DNA of 17,060 bases from M3007 sp037130425 (lineage in GTDB: Bacteria; Bacteroidota; Bacteroidia; Chitinophagales; Saprospiraceae). Made by a program: the position numbers and the translations under genes. The notes under the pieces are model-generated. The model searched no databases, was not told where the DNA came from, and was given only the letters and a program-made list of their open reading frames with translations. Below are positions 8,501-15,443 of the stretch, in pieces. The DNA is taken from contig JBAXTB010000097.1 of the NCBI GenBank assembly GCA_037130425.1, positions 1-17,060 of the forward strand, written 5' to 3'. The number at the start of each line of letters is the position of its first letter. Position 1 is the stretch's first letter.

Positions 8501-8607
8501 CCGATAAGCGGCTCAGATTTTGACGAAATTACGCCGCTCACCCGAATTTGGGCACTTGCAGAGGCCGTCATAATAAACATACATAGTAAAAAGATCCATT
8601 TGTTCAT
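5563..8607 (-). CDS. susC: SusC/RagA-family TonB-linked outer-membrane transporter
   Basis: The product is 1014 aa from the ATG at 8607. An upstream in-frame TTG at 8646 falls inside the predicted -7 promoter box and adds 13 residues before a complete signal peptide, so it is rejected. Layout: signal peptide 1-20 (ends SASAQ); carboxypeptidase-regulatory-like beta-sandwich about 21-95; the EVVVVGYG segment at 100-107 typical of SusC; plug domain about 112-225 with DPLYIVDGVP (173-182) and ARGANGVVLITT (210-221); then a 22-strand-type barrel ending in INVTF, with the terminal Phe expected for BAM-dependent assembly. It imports oligosaccharides across the outer membrane using TonB/ExbBD energy, lidded by SusD. 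It is the first gene of the PUL and is divergent from the regulator. Confidence 0.96.
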   Translation of the reverse strand: MNKWIFLLCMFIMTASASAQIRVSGVISSKSEPLIGVTIAVQGTAKGTTTDIDGKFQIEVADENAVLAVSYTGYTTQQITIGKQRTLTILLEETASIINEVVVVGYGSQKRSSISGAVSTITSDEISELPVLRTEQALQGRTAGVQVTQNSGAPGSALTVRVRGTGTIGNSDPLYIVDGVPVDGLDFLNTNDIESINVLKDAASAAIYGARGANGVVLITTKGGKKDQEGKISYDAYFGMQQTWKTANLLSAREYAILSNEAHIAAGKTPLPEFANPDQLGAGTNWVDAIFEKAPMSSHQLSFSGGTAKSTYSISGNYFDQDGIVGGSKSGFKRYTVRMNGSQAVKKWLTLGTNIGLTNLKRQFLAENNEFTTPLVRALNMDPVTPIRKADGTYSYSRYSDTDITNPLNAIDQTHDKWQSYRIVGLAYADLDLSHGLHLRSTYSVDATFANQNTFFPKFDLSNDPALSDAPAGEKRLINSVVQQSNIWRSWQWENVLNWNHTFGERHNLGLTAGTTSSENRHEYAGGANTNLPSNDPKDAYISNTIDPIASQSAYGGAEESALLSYFGRANYELDGTYLFSAVMRADGSSRFGANNRYGYFPSFSAGWVISHNDFWKVKSVNFLKLRASWGRNGNQNIGNYGFSTIVNSGQNYTFGPGQTITNGNVALTAANPDLKWETITQTDIGLDAEFFNGRLSLTTDYYIKNTSDMLYAAPIPLTGGTQAPVRNVASVSNKGYELALQYRNRDHELKYSVGGNIAFVKNKVTGLGEGGEPVYGGRVQSGNSTVTKTEVGHPIGSFYGFVTEGLFQNQDEISRHAFQNENTAPGDIKFKDLNGDNVIDSKDQTYIGNPSPKFTYGATIDLEYKGFDLGIFLQGSQGNDIYNATVRYDFSYVNRPVSVLKRWTGPNTSNSEPRVNLNDPNQNARVSDRFVEDGSYIRIKNVQLGYNLPKSILNKIKLEKFRIYVSAQNLYTITKYSGMDPEIGAYGGALASGIDRGFYPQARVLLGGINVTF

Positions 8608-8643
8608 AGAAATATTGTTTTGAACATCTTGTGTTTTCGCCGA

Positions 8644-8651
8644 CAAAATTA
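8644..8651 (-). promoter_or_regulatory. -7 box of the susC operon promoter
   Basis: The minus strand reads TAATTTTG, an exact match to the Bacteroidota -7 consensus TAnnTTTG recognised by the primary sigma factor. It lies 36 bp before the susC ATG at 8607, giving an inferred leader of about 30 nt. The expected -33 TTTG/TTG is not present at normal spacing (TGG is the nearest), consistent with a promoter that needs an activator. Confidence 0.55.
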
Positions 8652-8688
8652 TGTCACAGCCTTGCAGCCAGATAATTATTGACTACGA

Positions 8689-8717
8689 TACCAATACGCG
8701 TTTGTAAAAAATTGGTA
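8689..8717. promoter_or_regulatory. Short inverted repeat in the susC-regulator intergenic region
   Basis: TACCAAT at 8689-8695 is exactly complementary to ATTGGTA at 8711-8717, with 15 bp between. The right arm overlaps the first copy of the GTACGACAA direct repeat. At 7 bp per arm it could be chance, but the position between two divergent promoters makes it a possible regulator site. Confidence 0.3.
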
Positions 8718-8745
8718 CGACAAGAGTACGACAAGGGTACGACAA
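8715..8745 (+). promoter_or_regulatory. Three helically phased direct repeats (GTACGACAA), candidate operator
   Basis: GTACGACAA occurs at 8715-8723, 8726-8734 and 8737-8745, exactly 11 bp apart, so all three copies face the same side of the helix. The two-base spacers are GA and GG. The array is 64 bp upstream of the susC -7 box and about 50 bp upstream of the regulator start. This is a natural place for an activator of the PUL, most simply the adjacent SusR-like regulator; that link is inferred. Confidence 0.6.
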
Positions 8746-8797
8746 TCTTAATTATAGTTCACAAAAAATATACTATTTTGCCGACCTAATTTAGAAT

Positions 8798-11680
8798 ATG
8801 CGCGACGCTTGTTTTTTCACTTTTCTGCTGTTTACATCGTTTTCCTGCTTGTTTGGGCAACCGGGAAACTTAGGCCGTCCGCCTGTGCGGAACTTCAACC
8901 GCAGTACGTACAATGGCGGAACGCAAACCTGGGATATTGTTACCGACAAACAGGGGCGTATCTTTTTTGCGAACAATGAAGGCCTGCTTGAGTTCGATGG
9001 CGCGCATTGGACCAAACATCCGATTGCCAATGGCACCATTGTCCGTTCGGTTTATTTCGACGGACATGACCGCTATTATGTGGGCGGGCAAGGCGAATTG
9101 GGCTATTTTTCACCCAATGAGCGCGGTTCCTTGGTCTTTCACAGCCTTACCCAGGCCATTGAACAGCAGTTCCGGCAATTTGAAGATGTTTGGGACATTG
9201 TGGCCTCCGACGACGGCGCCGTATGGTTTCGCACCGATGAATATTTATTCAGGTTCAAAAACCAAAAAATGCAGGGTTTTCAGTTGGCAAATTCCCTGAT
9301 GTTTCTCGGTAAAGCAGGCGGACAATTGCTGGTACAAGACACGCGTGGTACGCTTTACCAGTTTCAAGCCGAGCATTTTGAACCGATTCCCGGCGTGGCG
9401 GCGTTAAGCAGCCCTGTTACAGCGGTTTTGTCCTGGAAACAAGACACCATTTTGGTTACGACACTTAAAAACGGTGTAATTGCCTTGACAAACGGTCAAC
9501 TTCACCCTTGGGGAACCCCGGCAGATACCTGGTTGAAGGAAAAACGTATTTACTCGGCTACACTGTTGCCCGGACCGACATTAGCCTTGGGAACTTCACT
9601 CGGTGGGGTGTTGCTCCTGGCGGAAGATCGTCGCCCCATGCAATTGATCCAGAAAAGCGAGGGATTGCAAAACAATAACATTCTAAGTATAAAACCCGAC
9701 GGCAAGGGGAATTTATGGCTGGGGGAAGATAATGGCATTGACCTGATCGGGATCAGTATGCCGTTTTACCAATTGCAGCCCGACGGCGAATTGGAAGGCA
9801 CCGGTTATGCGGCGGCGCTTTACGGCGATATGTTGTATTTGGGCAGTTCCAATGGTTTGTACGCACATCCTTGGCGCAGTTGGTATAATCCGTTTGATAA
9901 ACCTGCCTTCAAACCGGTATCTGGCGCAACCGGACAGGTTTGGGGGCTGGAATCCCTGGGGCCTGAACTGCTGCTTGGCCACCATGAAGGCGGATTTAGA
10001 GTATCTGGAACACAAGCCAACCATTTATCGGCAGAAACCGGCGTTTGGAATTATTTGCAAATGGACGATACCTTGATGCTCGCCGGTACATATAAAGGTC
10101 TTTCGTTATACACCCGTCGCAACAACGGCGCCTGGCAATACCGGTATCATTTGGATGGTTTTGACGAATCGAGCCGGATTATGGTGCGCGATGATGCGGG
10201 CCGTTGTTGGGTTTCGCATCCGTATCGGGGCGTATTTCAGGTTGCATATCAGGCGGGGAATCGTTCCGTAACGGTTCGGTCTTACGGTACCGCCGATGGT
10301 TTGCCTTCCGGATTGGGCAATTATGTGTATAAAATAGCCGGAAATGTGGTGGTTGCCGCCGAAAAAGGGCTTTATCAGTATGATCCGACAAGCAATCGCT
10401 TTGTTCCGGCCAAAGCGCTTAATACCTGGCTGAATCCCGATCAACATACGCGCTTGTTGCGGGAAGATGCGCGCGGCAACATCTGGTTTTGTCAAAACGG
10501 CAAGGTGGGCGTGCTGTGGGTGGAAGATCACGGGGTAGAAAAACGGGTGCGCAAGGAAGTGTTCCCGCAATTGAATGGGCAGTTGGTCGGCGGCTTTGAG
10601 TTTATTTATCCAACTGGCGACGGGCAGGTGTTTTTTGCCACCCAACGGGGCTTCATGCACCTGCGCACGCGTACACAAACCGCGCGCGACTCCAGTGTAC
10701 AAGTATTTGTAAATTTAATACAACTACCTGAATATCAAGACAGTATATTGTATGGCGGCTTTCCCCTGTCCGGGGAACAAGCCCTTTCATTACCTTATGC
10801 CGCCAACACCCTTCGTTTTGCTTTTGCCGCGCCCGGCCTTGAATTCGACGCCGACGCCCAGTACAGTGTGCGTTTAGAAGGGCTGGATCAGGATTGGTCG
10901 GCCTGGAGTGGAAAAACGGAAAAAGATTACCCGCATTTACCGGCCGGCAAATACACACTTTGGGTAAAAGCGCGCGACGGGGCCGGGCGGGAAAGTCAAC
11001 CAGCGGCTTACACCTTTCGCATACAACCGCCTTGGTATGCCTCTTCAGCCGCTATTTTTTGTTATTTGGCCGCTTTGGGTGCGCTTTTATACAGCCTGTT
11101 TCGGCGGCAGCGCAGGCGTTTTGAGGCTGAAAAAGAAGCAATTAGCACGGAATATCAGCAAGAACGAGCGGTGGAGCGCCGTCTTTTGGAGGAAAATGAG
11201 CAGGTAATTCGCCAATTGCAGCACGAAAAACTCGAAGTAGAAGTACAGCATAAAAACAAGGAACTGGCCCTTGCCACCATGCACTTAGTTCAAAAAGGGG
11301 AAATTTTGAGCACCTTGCTGGAAGAAATCGAAAAAGCCCTGCAAAAGAAACAGGATGCTACGGCTTTGCGCGCCGACATGCACCGTATTGTGCGCACCTT
11401 ACAATTGGATGTACAACACGACGACGATTGGCAGCAATTTGCTTATCATTTCGACGCGGTGTACGGCGGTTTCCTCAAGCGCCTGCGCGAGCAATACCCG
11501 CAATTGAGCAACAACGATTATCGCTTGTGCGCGTATTTGCGTATGAACCTGAGTACCAAGGAAATCGCGCATTTGATGAATATATCCGTGCGCGGCGTGG
11601 AAGGCAGCCGTTATCGTTTGCGTAAAAAACTGAACCTGCCGAATGAGGAGAATTTGGTGGAGTTTTTGATGGAATTGTAA
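8798..11680 (+). CDS. SusR-like transmembrane sensor-regulator: beta-propeller, Y_Y_Y domain and LuxR-type HTH
   Basis: The product is 960 aa. A signal peptide (1-21, ending LFGQ) leads to a long beta-propeller-like periplasmic region (about 30-660) with repeated 'DxxGxxWxxxxxGL' blades, for example GKGNLWLGEDNGIDLI. The Y_Y_Y domain spans about 688-741 (YSVRLEGLDQDWSAW ... PAGKYTLWVKARDGAG). A single membrane helix lies at about 750-768, followed by basic FRRQRRRF. A Glu/Lys/Gln-rich coiled coil runs from about 770 to 865. The C-terminal helix-turn-helix is at about 905-950 (LSTKEIAHLMNISVRGVEGSRYRL). No histidine kinase or receiver domain is present, so signal and DNA binding sit in one chain, as in SusR-type activators rather than hybrid two-component systems. 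It is divergent from susC and very probably activates that operon. It ends directly against the convergent TPR gene. Confidence 0.88.
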   Translation: MRDACFFTFLLFTSFSCLFGQPGNLGRPPVRNFNRSTYNGGTQTWDIVTDKQGRIFFANNEGLLEFDGAHWTKHPIANGTIVRSVYFDGHDRYYVGGQGELGYFSPNERGSLVFHSLTQAIEQQFRQFEDVWDIVASDDGAVWFRTDEYLFRFKNQKMQGFQLANSLMFLGKAGGQLLVQDTRGTLYQFQAEHFEPIPGVAALSSPVTAVLSWKQDTILVTTLKNGVIALTNGQLHPWGTPADTWLKEKRIYSATLLPGPTLALGTSLGGVLLLAEDRRPMQLIQKSEGLQNNNILSIKPDGKGNLWLGEDNGIDLIGISMPFYQLQPDGELEGTGYAAALYGDMLYLGSSNGLYAHPWRSWYNPFDKPAFKPVSGATGQVWGLESLGPELLLGHHEGGFRVSGTQANHLSAETGVWNYLQMDDTLMLAGTYKGLSLYTRRNNGAWQYRYHLDGFDESSRIMVRDDAGRCWVSHPYRGVFQVAYQAGNRSVTVRSYGTADGLPSGLGNYVYKIAGNVVVAAEKGLYQYDPTSNRFVPAKALNTWLNPDQHTRLLREDARGNIWFCQNGKVGVLWVEDHGVEKRVRKEVFPQLNGQLVGGFEFIYPTGDGQVFFATQRGFMHLRTRTQTARDSSVQVFVNLIQLPEYQDSILYGGFPLSGEQALSLPYAANTLRFAFAAPGLEFDADAQYSVRLEGLDQDWSAWSGKTEKDYPHLPAGKYTLWVKARDGAGRESQPAAYTFRIQPPWYASSAAIFCYLAALGALLYSLFRRQRRRFEAEKEAISTEYQQERAVERRLLEENEQVIRQLQHEKLEVEVQHKNKELALATMHLVQKGEILSTLLEEIEKALQKKQDATALRADMHRIVRTLQLDVQHDDDWQQFAYHFDAVYGGFLKRLREQYPQLSNNDYRLCAYLRMNLSTKEIAHLMNISVRGVEGSRYRLRKKLNLPNEENLVEFLMEL

Positions 11681-12334
11681 TTATTTTAGTTCCTGTAATA
11701 ACTGATGCACGGTGTTTTTTTCCTTAACATCTGCTTCAATCAAATACAGTTTCAGCGATTGGCGGGCTTCCTCGATGTTGTTCATTTTTAAATGGGCAAG
11801 TCCCAGGTACCAATGCGCGTTGGAGGAGAAATTTGTCTGCCCGCGCGTGATAATGCCTTCAAATAAGGTACCAGCCTCCTTTGCTTTTCCAATTTTAAGC
11901 AGGCAAATTGCTTTGAAAAACAACCAGTTGTCGTTTTTCTGATCGGCAGGGAAAGCGGCTAAGGCTTCCTGGAATTTGCCGGCCTCATACAAACGGAAAA
12001 AAGCGGGTTGCGGCGCGCCCCTGCGTTCGATAGCAGGAGGATACGCCCTGCTTGGCGTCGTCCTGAAATATTTTTCAAAAATCTTGTCAGCGTCGAGCGC
12101 TTGCGGGACCTCCGTGCGGTACGTCTGGTTCGGGATGGTTTGCGGGGTAACGGTTGTTTTGGGCGCCGGATGGATCGGGTTTTGCTTAGGGAATTCTTTG
12201 GAAACCGGTTTGGACGTTCCTTGGAAATGCCAGAACCATAGGCCGCCGATGGCGAGCAGGAGGAAGGCGACGGTGAATTGGAAAAGGCGGTTTGTATTGT
12301 TTGTAAGTTGTTTATTGTCAGTGGGTTCTGTCAT
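11681..12334 (-). CDS. Membrane-anchored tetratricopeptide-repeat protein
   Basis: The product is 217 aa. A polar N-terminus (1-16) precedes one hydrophobic helix at about 17-36 (FQFTVAFLLLAIGGLWFW) with no cleavage site, so it is probably a signal anchor. A Pro/Thr/Lys-rich linker follows (about 37-75). The C-terminal half (about 105-217) contains TPR-like helical pairs: FRLYEAGKFQEALAAFP, WLFFKAICLLKIGKAKEAGTLFEGII and AHWYLGLAHLKMNNIEEARQSLKLYL. Such short anchored TPR proteins are common in Bacteroidota, often near ECF sigma genes, but no sigma factor is here. The partner is unknown. Its stop codon abuts the stop of the regulator with no gap. A TAATTTTG box at 12465-12472 on the minus strand could drive it. 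Confidence 0.75.
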   Translation of the reverse strand: MTEPTDNKQLTNNTNRLFQFTVAFLLLAIGGLWFWHFQGTSKPVSKEFPKQNPIHPAPKTTVTPQTIPNQTYRTEVPQALDADKIFEKYFRTTPSRAYPPAIERRGAPQPAFFRLYEAGKFQEALAAFPADQKNDNWLFFKAICLLKIGKAKEAGTLFEGIITRGQTNFSSNAHWYLGLAHLKMNNIEEARQSLKLYLIEADVKEKNTVHQLLQELK

Positions 12335-12407
12335 TTTTTATCATTTCGTTTTAGGTCATAGTATTTTTGAAGAGGGGACTGAAGTTTAATGTCGTTAACT
12401 TAGTGAA

Positions 12408-12444
12408 GAGGTGTCATCTTCGAGGCACGAGAAGGTGACATCTC
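12408..12444. repeat. REP-like imperfect palindrome (hairpin)
   Basis: A 14-bp stem (12408-12421 with 12431-12444) closes a 9-nt loop. Twelve pairs are Watson-Crick, and two are G-T, wobbles in plus-strand RNA but mismatches in minus-strand RNA. The core (GTCATCTTCGAG ... GAAGGTGACATCTC) resembles dispersed palindromes of the GTCATTTCGA type common between genes in Bacteroidota; that resemblance is recalled, not searched. It lies between two minus-strand genes. Confidence 0.6.
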
Positions 12445-12464
12445 TGAACGGACATTTAAGTAGA

Positions 12465-12472
12465 CAAAATTA
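12465..12472 (-). promoter_or_regulatory. Possible -7 box for the anchored TPR gene
   Basis: The minus strand reads TAATTTTG, the same octamer as the susC -7 box. A TTG at 12488-12490 is upstream with a short 15-bp spacing. The resulting leader would be about 124 nt and include the 12408-12444 hairpin. The rest of the 178-bp gap (12335-12512) holds nothing else recognised. Confidence 0.3.
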
Positions 12473-12512
12473 AACTAAAGCCCTCCTCAATAAAAGCGAC
12501 CATCTCGTAGAT

Positions 12513-13160
12513 TTACTTCTTTGCCATTTCCAAAAACATCTCCGTTGCTTTTTCACCCCAATTCGGGTGAATGGTGGTTTCCGGTTTAAATGCTTTGAAT
12601 TTTTCAAGGGCTTTTTCCAGGATGATACCTGCTTTTACCTTGTCGCCGCCCCATTGTGGAGGCGTGAATAAGAGGCTCAAGCCTTCCTGCATGTACGCGC
12701 GCGGGTTTTCAGGGTTGAGTTTTTTTGCTTTTTCCAAGGCCATACCTCCCAGCGGACCAAATTTCTGGCCGTTTACCATCGGGTTTTGGCGAACGTGTAA
12801 GGTGGCGGCCATGTTTTTCAGAACCCAAATTTCCGAGTTATCCGGCATTAAAGAATCTGCGACCATCACAAATTTATCCACCTTGTTGATGATGGGTTCG
12901 TATTTTGACTGGTCTTTTTCCATGTTAAAAACCATAATCTGGGAAAATGCCACATAATAGGCTGGCAGCCACTGACCCGGCTCTTTTTGTGCGATGCGTT
13001 CGAAATTGTTGGAACGCTCCTGCCATTGTTCGGCTGTACTAAGTGAGTCCATGCCCGTCAGCGCCTTTTCCATGGCTTTTACAAATTTTTCATTGTACTT
13101 CTGGGCCTGGGTTTGGGTCACAAACAGGGCAAAAACGAAGAGCAAAAGGATGTTTTTCAT
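12513..13160 (-). CDS. Secreted TPR-like helical protein, function unknown
   Basis: The product is 215 aa. A clear Sec signal peptide (1-20, ending TQTQAQ) leads to a soluble, mostly helical domain. It has weak TPR-like helix pairs (EQWQERSNNFERIAQKEPGQ; ALEKAKKLNPENPRAYMQEG; ILEKALEKFKAFKP) and the aromatic/Gly motif TPPQWGGDK near residue 166. The order 'NPENPRAYMQEGLSLLFTPP..WGG' looks like a conserved feature of a Bacteroidota hypothetical family, but no characterised member was recalled. The ATG lies 17 nt after the stop of the TonB-dependent receptor gene, so the two are probably co-transcribed. It may be a periplasmic partner of that receptor; this is inferred from position only. Confidence 0.75.
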   Translation of the reverse strand: MKNILLLFVFALFVTQTQAQKYNEKFVKAMEKALTGMDSLSTAEQWQERSNNFERIAQKEPGQWLPAYYVAFSQIMVFNMEKDQSKYEPIINKVDKFVMVADSLMPDNSEIWVLKNMAATLHVRQNPMVNGQKFGPLGGMALEKAKKLNPENPRAYMQEGLSLLFTPPQWGGDKVKAGIILEKALEKFKAFKPETTIHPNWGEKATEMFLEMAKK

Positions 13161-13177
13161 GTTTTGTTCAATTAAGT

Positions 13178-15346
13178 TTAGTTTTGGTTATCAAGCACTT
13201 CCTGGCGCCGGTCGGTTCCCCAACTTACAAATGCGCCGATAAAGAAAAATCGTTTGGCAGCGGTTGTCAATGGCATTCGGAGATTTGTATCCTTTGTTGA
13301 ATACCGATACCCGAAAATCTGTTCATTGCCCAATACATTTTGCGCGCCGATCACAAAAACGGCAAATGCTTTTCCGATATTGGTCAAGTAACTTGCATTT
13401 AAACTCAGATTTTGATAAGCCGGCGTGCGGTCGATCAAAAACGCGCTTGCGGGTTGGTTGGGGTTGTAATACGGCCTGCCGGTGGAATAACTATAGGTCA
13501 TGCCTACGCTTGTACTGATTTTTGAAATGAACTTTTTCATTACGAGCGTTGCTACATGGTTTGCTGCAAAGGTAGGCTGCACTTCGGATGGATACCACCA
13601 AAATTTCCGTTTGGTGTCAAGCCAGGAGTAGGAAATCCAGTAATCCACGTTTTTTAAGGTCTTTTTGTCGCGGTAAAACAGTTCCAGTCCTTGCGCATAG
13701 CCTTTTCCGCCATTATCTAAGGCGCCGAGTGTGCGCACCAAATGGTCGTATCGCTTGTAAAAACCTTCAATTCGCACGGTGCGGTCGTTTTGAATGTACT
13801 GATAGTTCAGAATATAATGCTCCGCCAATTGGAATCCGGGCGTGGAACGGTACTGGGTTTGCCAGCGCAACAAACTGTCGCCTTTTTGATAAAAATAGCC
13901 CCAGGCGAAGGAAAATTGTCCGGTATTGTTCATTTTATAGGCAATTGACGCGCGCGGGGCTGCATTTGCGTGTGCGAGCAAACTGGAATATTCGGCCCTC
14001 AAACCGACGCGGGCGACCAAACGTGTGGTAATATACAAGTCGCTTTCCGCAAAAATCGCCGTGTAGTGATCTTTGATGGCGGCATTGCCATAACGCGGAT
14101 TTTCATAGCCGTCTTTGGAAATCTGGTGTTCGGCGCCGATGCGCAGGGCCGTCAAACGACCAAAATAATGGGTGGCCACAAGGCGTACCTGCGCCAGGTC
14201 GTCTTTAAACTTAAAGGTATCGGCCTGAATATAACCGGCATTAAAAGAAGATTGGATATTGTTCCAGTCGGTGCTGAACGAGGTGCCGGCGCTGATTTTC
14301 CAGGAGTCGAAAATGAGGCCCGACCAAGTGAGGTTGGTGTAAAAATTGCGGTTGGTTGTGGCAAACGCAAACGGGCCATCCGGGGTGTCGATGCTGAGGC
14401 CGACTTTGCCCGCATTAAGATAACCGTAAAATTTAAGCATCCCGTTTTTGCCCGTTTTTTGACGGTAAAAACCTTCCGTGCCGATGTATTCCGGCTTTCG
14501 GGTGAATTTTGGAATTTGGGGATACAGCCAAAAATAAGGCGCTAAATTGGTGTAATTGACATTAATTCCGGCTGCGCGTCCTTGTTTGGGCCATAGTTTT
14601 TGTTGGCCAAAACCCAGTCCGACGCTTGAAACGGCGAGGTTGCCGGCGGATCGGTCGGGGAAATCCTGGGTGTCTAAAATGAGTGCGGAGGACATGCCCT
14701 GGCCATATTGGGCCGAGTAGCCGCCGGTAGAAAACACGGTTCCTTTAAACAAAAACGGGTTGAATCGGCCGCGGGCGGCATAATCTGGCGAGGAGGCAAA
14801 AAACGGGTTGCGGACCAGCATCCCGTCAATAAAAGTTTGGGCTTCGGAGCCGGTACCGCCGCGCACAAACAGGCCCGTTTGATCGCCCGACGATACCTGG
14901 GCGCCCGGAAGTGTTTTCAGGGCGCCGTAGGTATCGCCGCCGGCAGATGCGGTGGTAACAATATCGAGGGGTTTAAGAACCGTGACCTTCTTTTCATCGC
15001 TGGCTTCGAAAGCGCCGGCGCTGATGGTGACGACTTTGAGCTCGTTGAACCCTTCTTTGAGGATGGGATTTACAAGGATCTCGCCGCCGCGCAAGGTGAT
15101 TTTTTGGGTGAATGTATCGTAGCCTAAACAGGTGGCCTGGAGCACGTAGTTGCCGGTTTCGGTGGTTTCGAATTTGAAGTTACCTTCCGCATCCACGGTG
15201 GCGCCGTCGTACGTGTCGAGCAATTGAACATTAGCGCCTAAAACGGGCGTTTTGTTCTTTTCACTGACTTTTCCGCGGATGATGGTGGTTTGGGATGATA
15301 CAAGGAGGCTAAACAGTAAAAAGGATAGTGTAAGGATTTGACGCAT
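13178..15346 (-). CDS. TonB-dependent receptor with N-terminal carboxypeptidase-regulatory-like domain
   Basis: The product is 722 aa. A signal peptide (1-19, ending SSQ) is followed by a CarboxypepD_reg beta-sandwich (about 22-98: IRGKVSEKNKTPVLGANVQL ... LGYDTFTQKI). A plug domain (about 120-225) includes LKTLPGAQVSSGDQTGLFVRGG and TFIDGMLVRNP. A barrel rich in Tyr/Trp-ended strands follows, with AFAVFVIGAQNVLGNEQIFGYRYS near the C-terminus. It is shorter than SusC and lacks the EVVVVGYG segment and the long SusC barrel, and no SusD follows, so it belongs to the general TBDT class. The substrate is unknown; metal chelates, cofactors or peptides are all possible. No T9SS C-terminal domain is seen. 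It shares an operon with the secreted helical protein. Its start faces the 49-bp repeat array 104 bp upstream. Confidence 0.92.
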   Translation of the reverse strand: MRQILTLSFLLFSLLVSSQTTIIRGKVSEKNKTPVLGANVQLLDTYDGATVDAEGNFKFETTETGNYVLQATCLGYDTFTQKITLRGGEILVNPILKEGFNELKVVTISAGAFEASDEKKVTVLKPLDIVTTASAGGDTYGALKTLPGAQVSSGDQTGLFVRGGTGSEAQTFIDGMLVRNPFFASSPDYAARGRFNPFLFKGTVFSTGGYSAQYGQGMSSALILDTQDFPDRSAGNLAVSSVGLGFGQQKLWPKQGRAAGINVNYTNLAPYFWLYPQIPKFTRKPEYIGTEGFYRQKTGKNGMLKFYGYLNAGKVGLSIDTPDGPFAFATTNRNFYTNLTWSGLIFDSWKISAGTSFSTDWNNIQSSFNAGYIQADTFKFKDDLAQVRLVATHYFGRLTALRIGAEHQISKDGYENPRYGNAAIKDHYTAIFAESDLYITTRLVARVGLRAEYSSLLAHANAAPRASIAYKMNNTGQFSFAWGYFYQKGDSLLRWQTQYRSTPGFQLAEHYILNYQYIQNDRTVRIEGFYKRYDHLVRTLGALDNGGKGYAQGLELFYRDKKTLKNVDYWISYSWLDTKRKFWWYPSEVQPTFAANHVATLVMKKFISKISTSVGMTYSYSTGRPYYNPNQPASAFLIDRTPAYQNLSLNASYLTNIGKAFAVFVIGAQNVLGNEQIFGYRYSTKDTNLRMPLTTAAKRFFFIGAFVSWGTDRRQEVLDNQN

Positions 15347-15443
15347 GGTGTTTTCGTTTCATTGAGGAACAAACATTCATGCGTGTGGGTTCGGTTTTCT
15401 AAAATATTCTTCAAATAGGGGTTTTTTAGCGACGAAATGGGGT
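15347..15443. other. Upstream region of the TonB-dependent receptor gene
   Basis: This is a moderately AT-rich leader and promoter region. The best -7 candidate on the minus strand is AATGTTTG at 15370-15377, one mismatch to TAnnTTTG and 24 bp before the ATG. No -33 partner is found at normal spacing. Nothing else is recognised before the repeat array begins. Confidence 0.3.

Noticed and set aside
10106..10702. 198-aa minus-strand reading frame opposite the regulator
   Set aside because: It lies fully inside the propeller-coding part of the regulator and shows no signal peptide, domain or plausible upstream signals.
8798..11680. Hybrid two-component system regulator
   Set aside because: The periplasmic half is similar, but no histidine-kinase, ATPase or receiver motifs occur after the membrane helix; only a coiled coil and an HTH.
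13178..15346. Second SusC/SusD system
   Set aside because: The receptor is about 300 residues shorter than SusC, lacks the EVVVVGYG segment, and the next gene is a small helical protein, not SusD.
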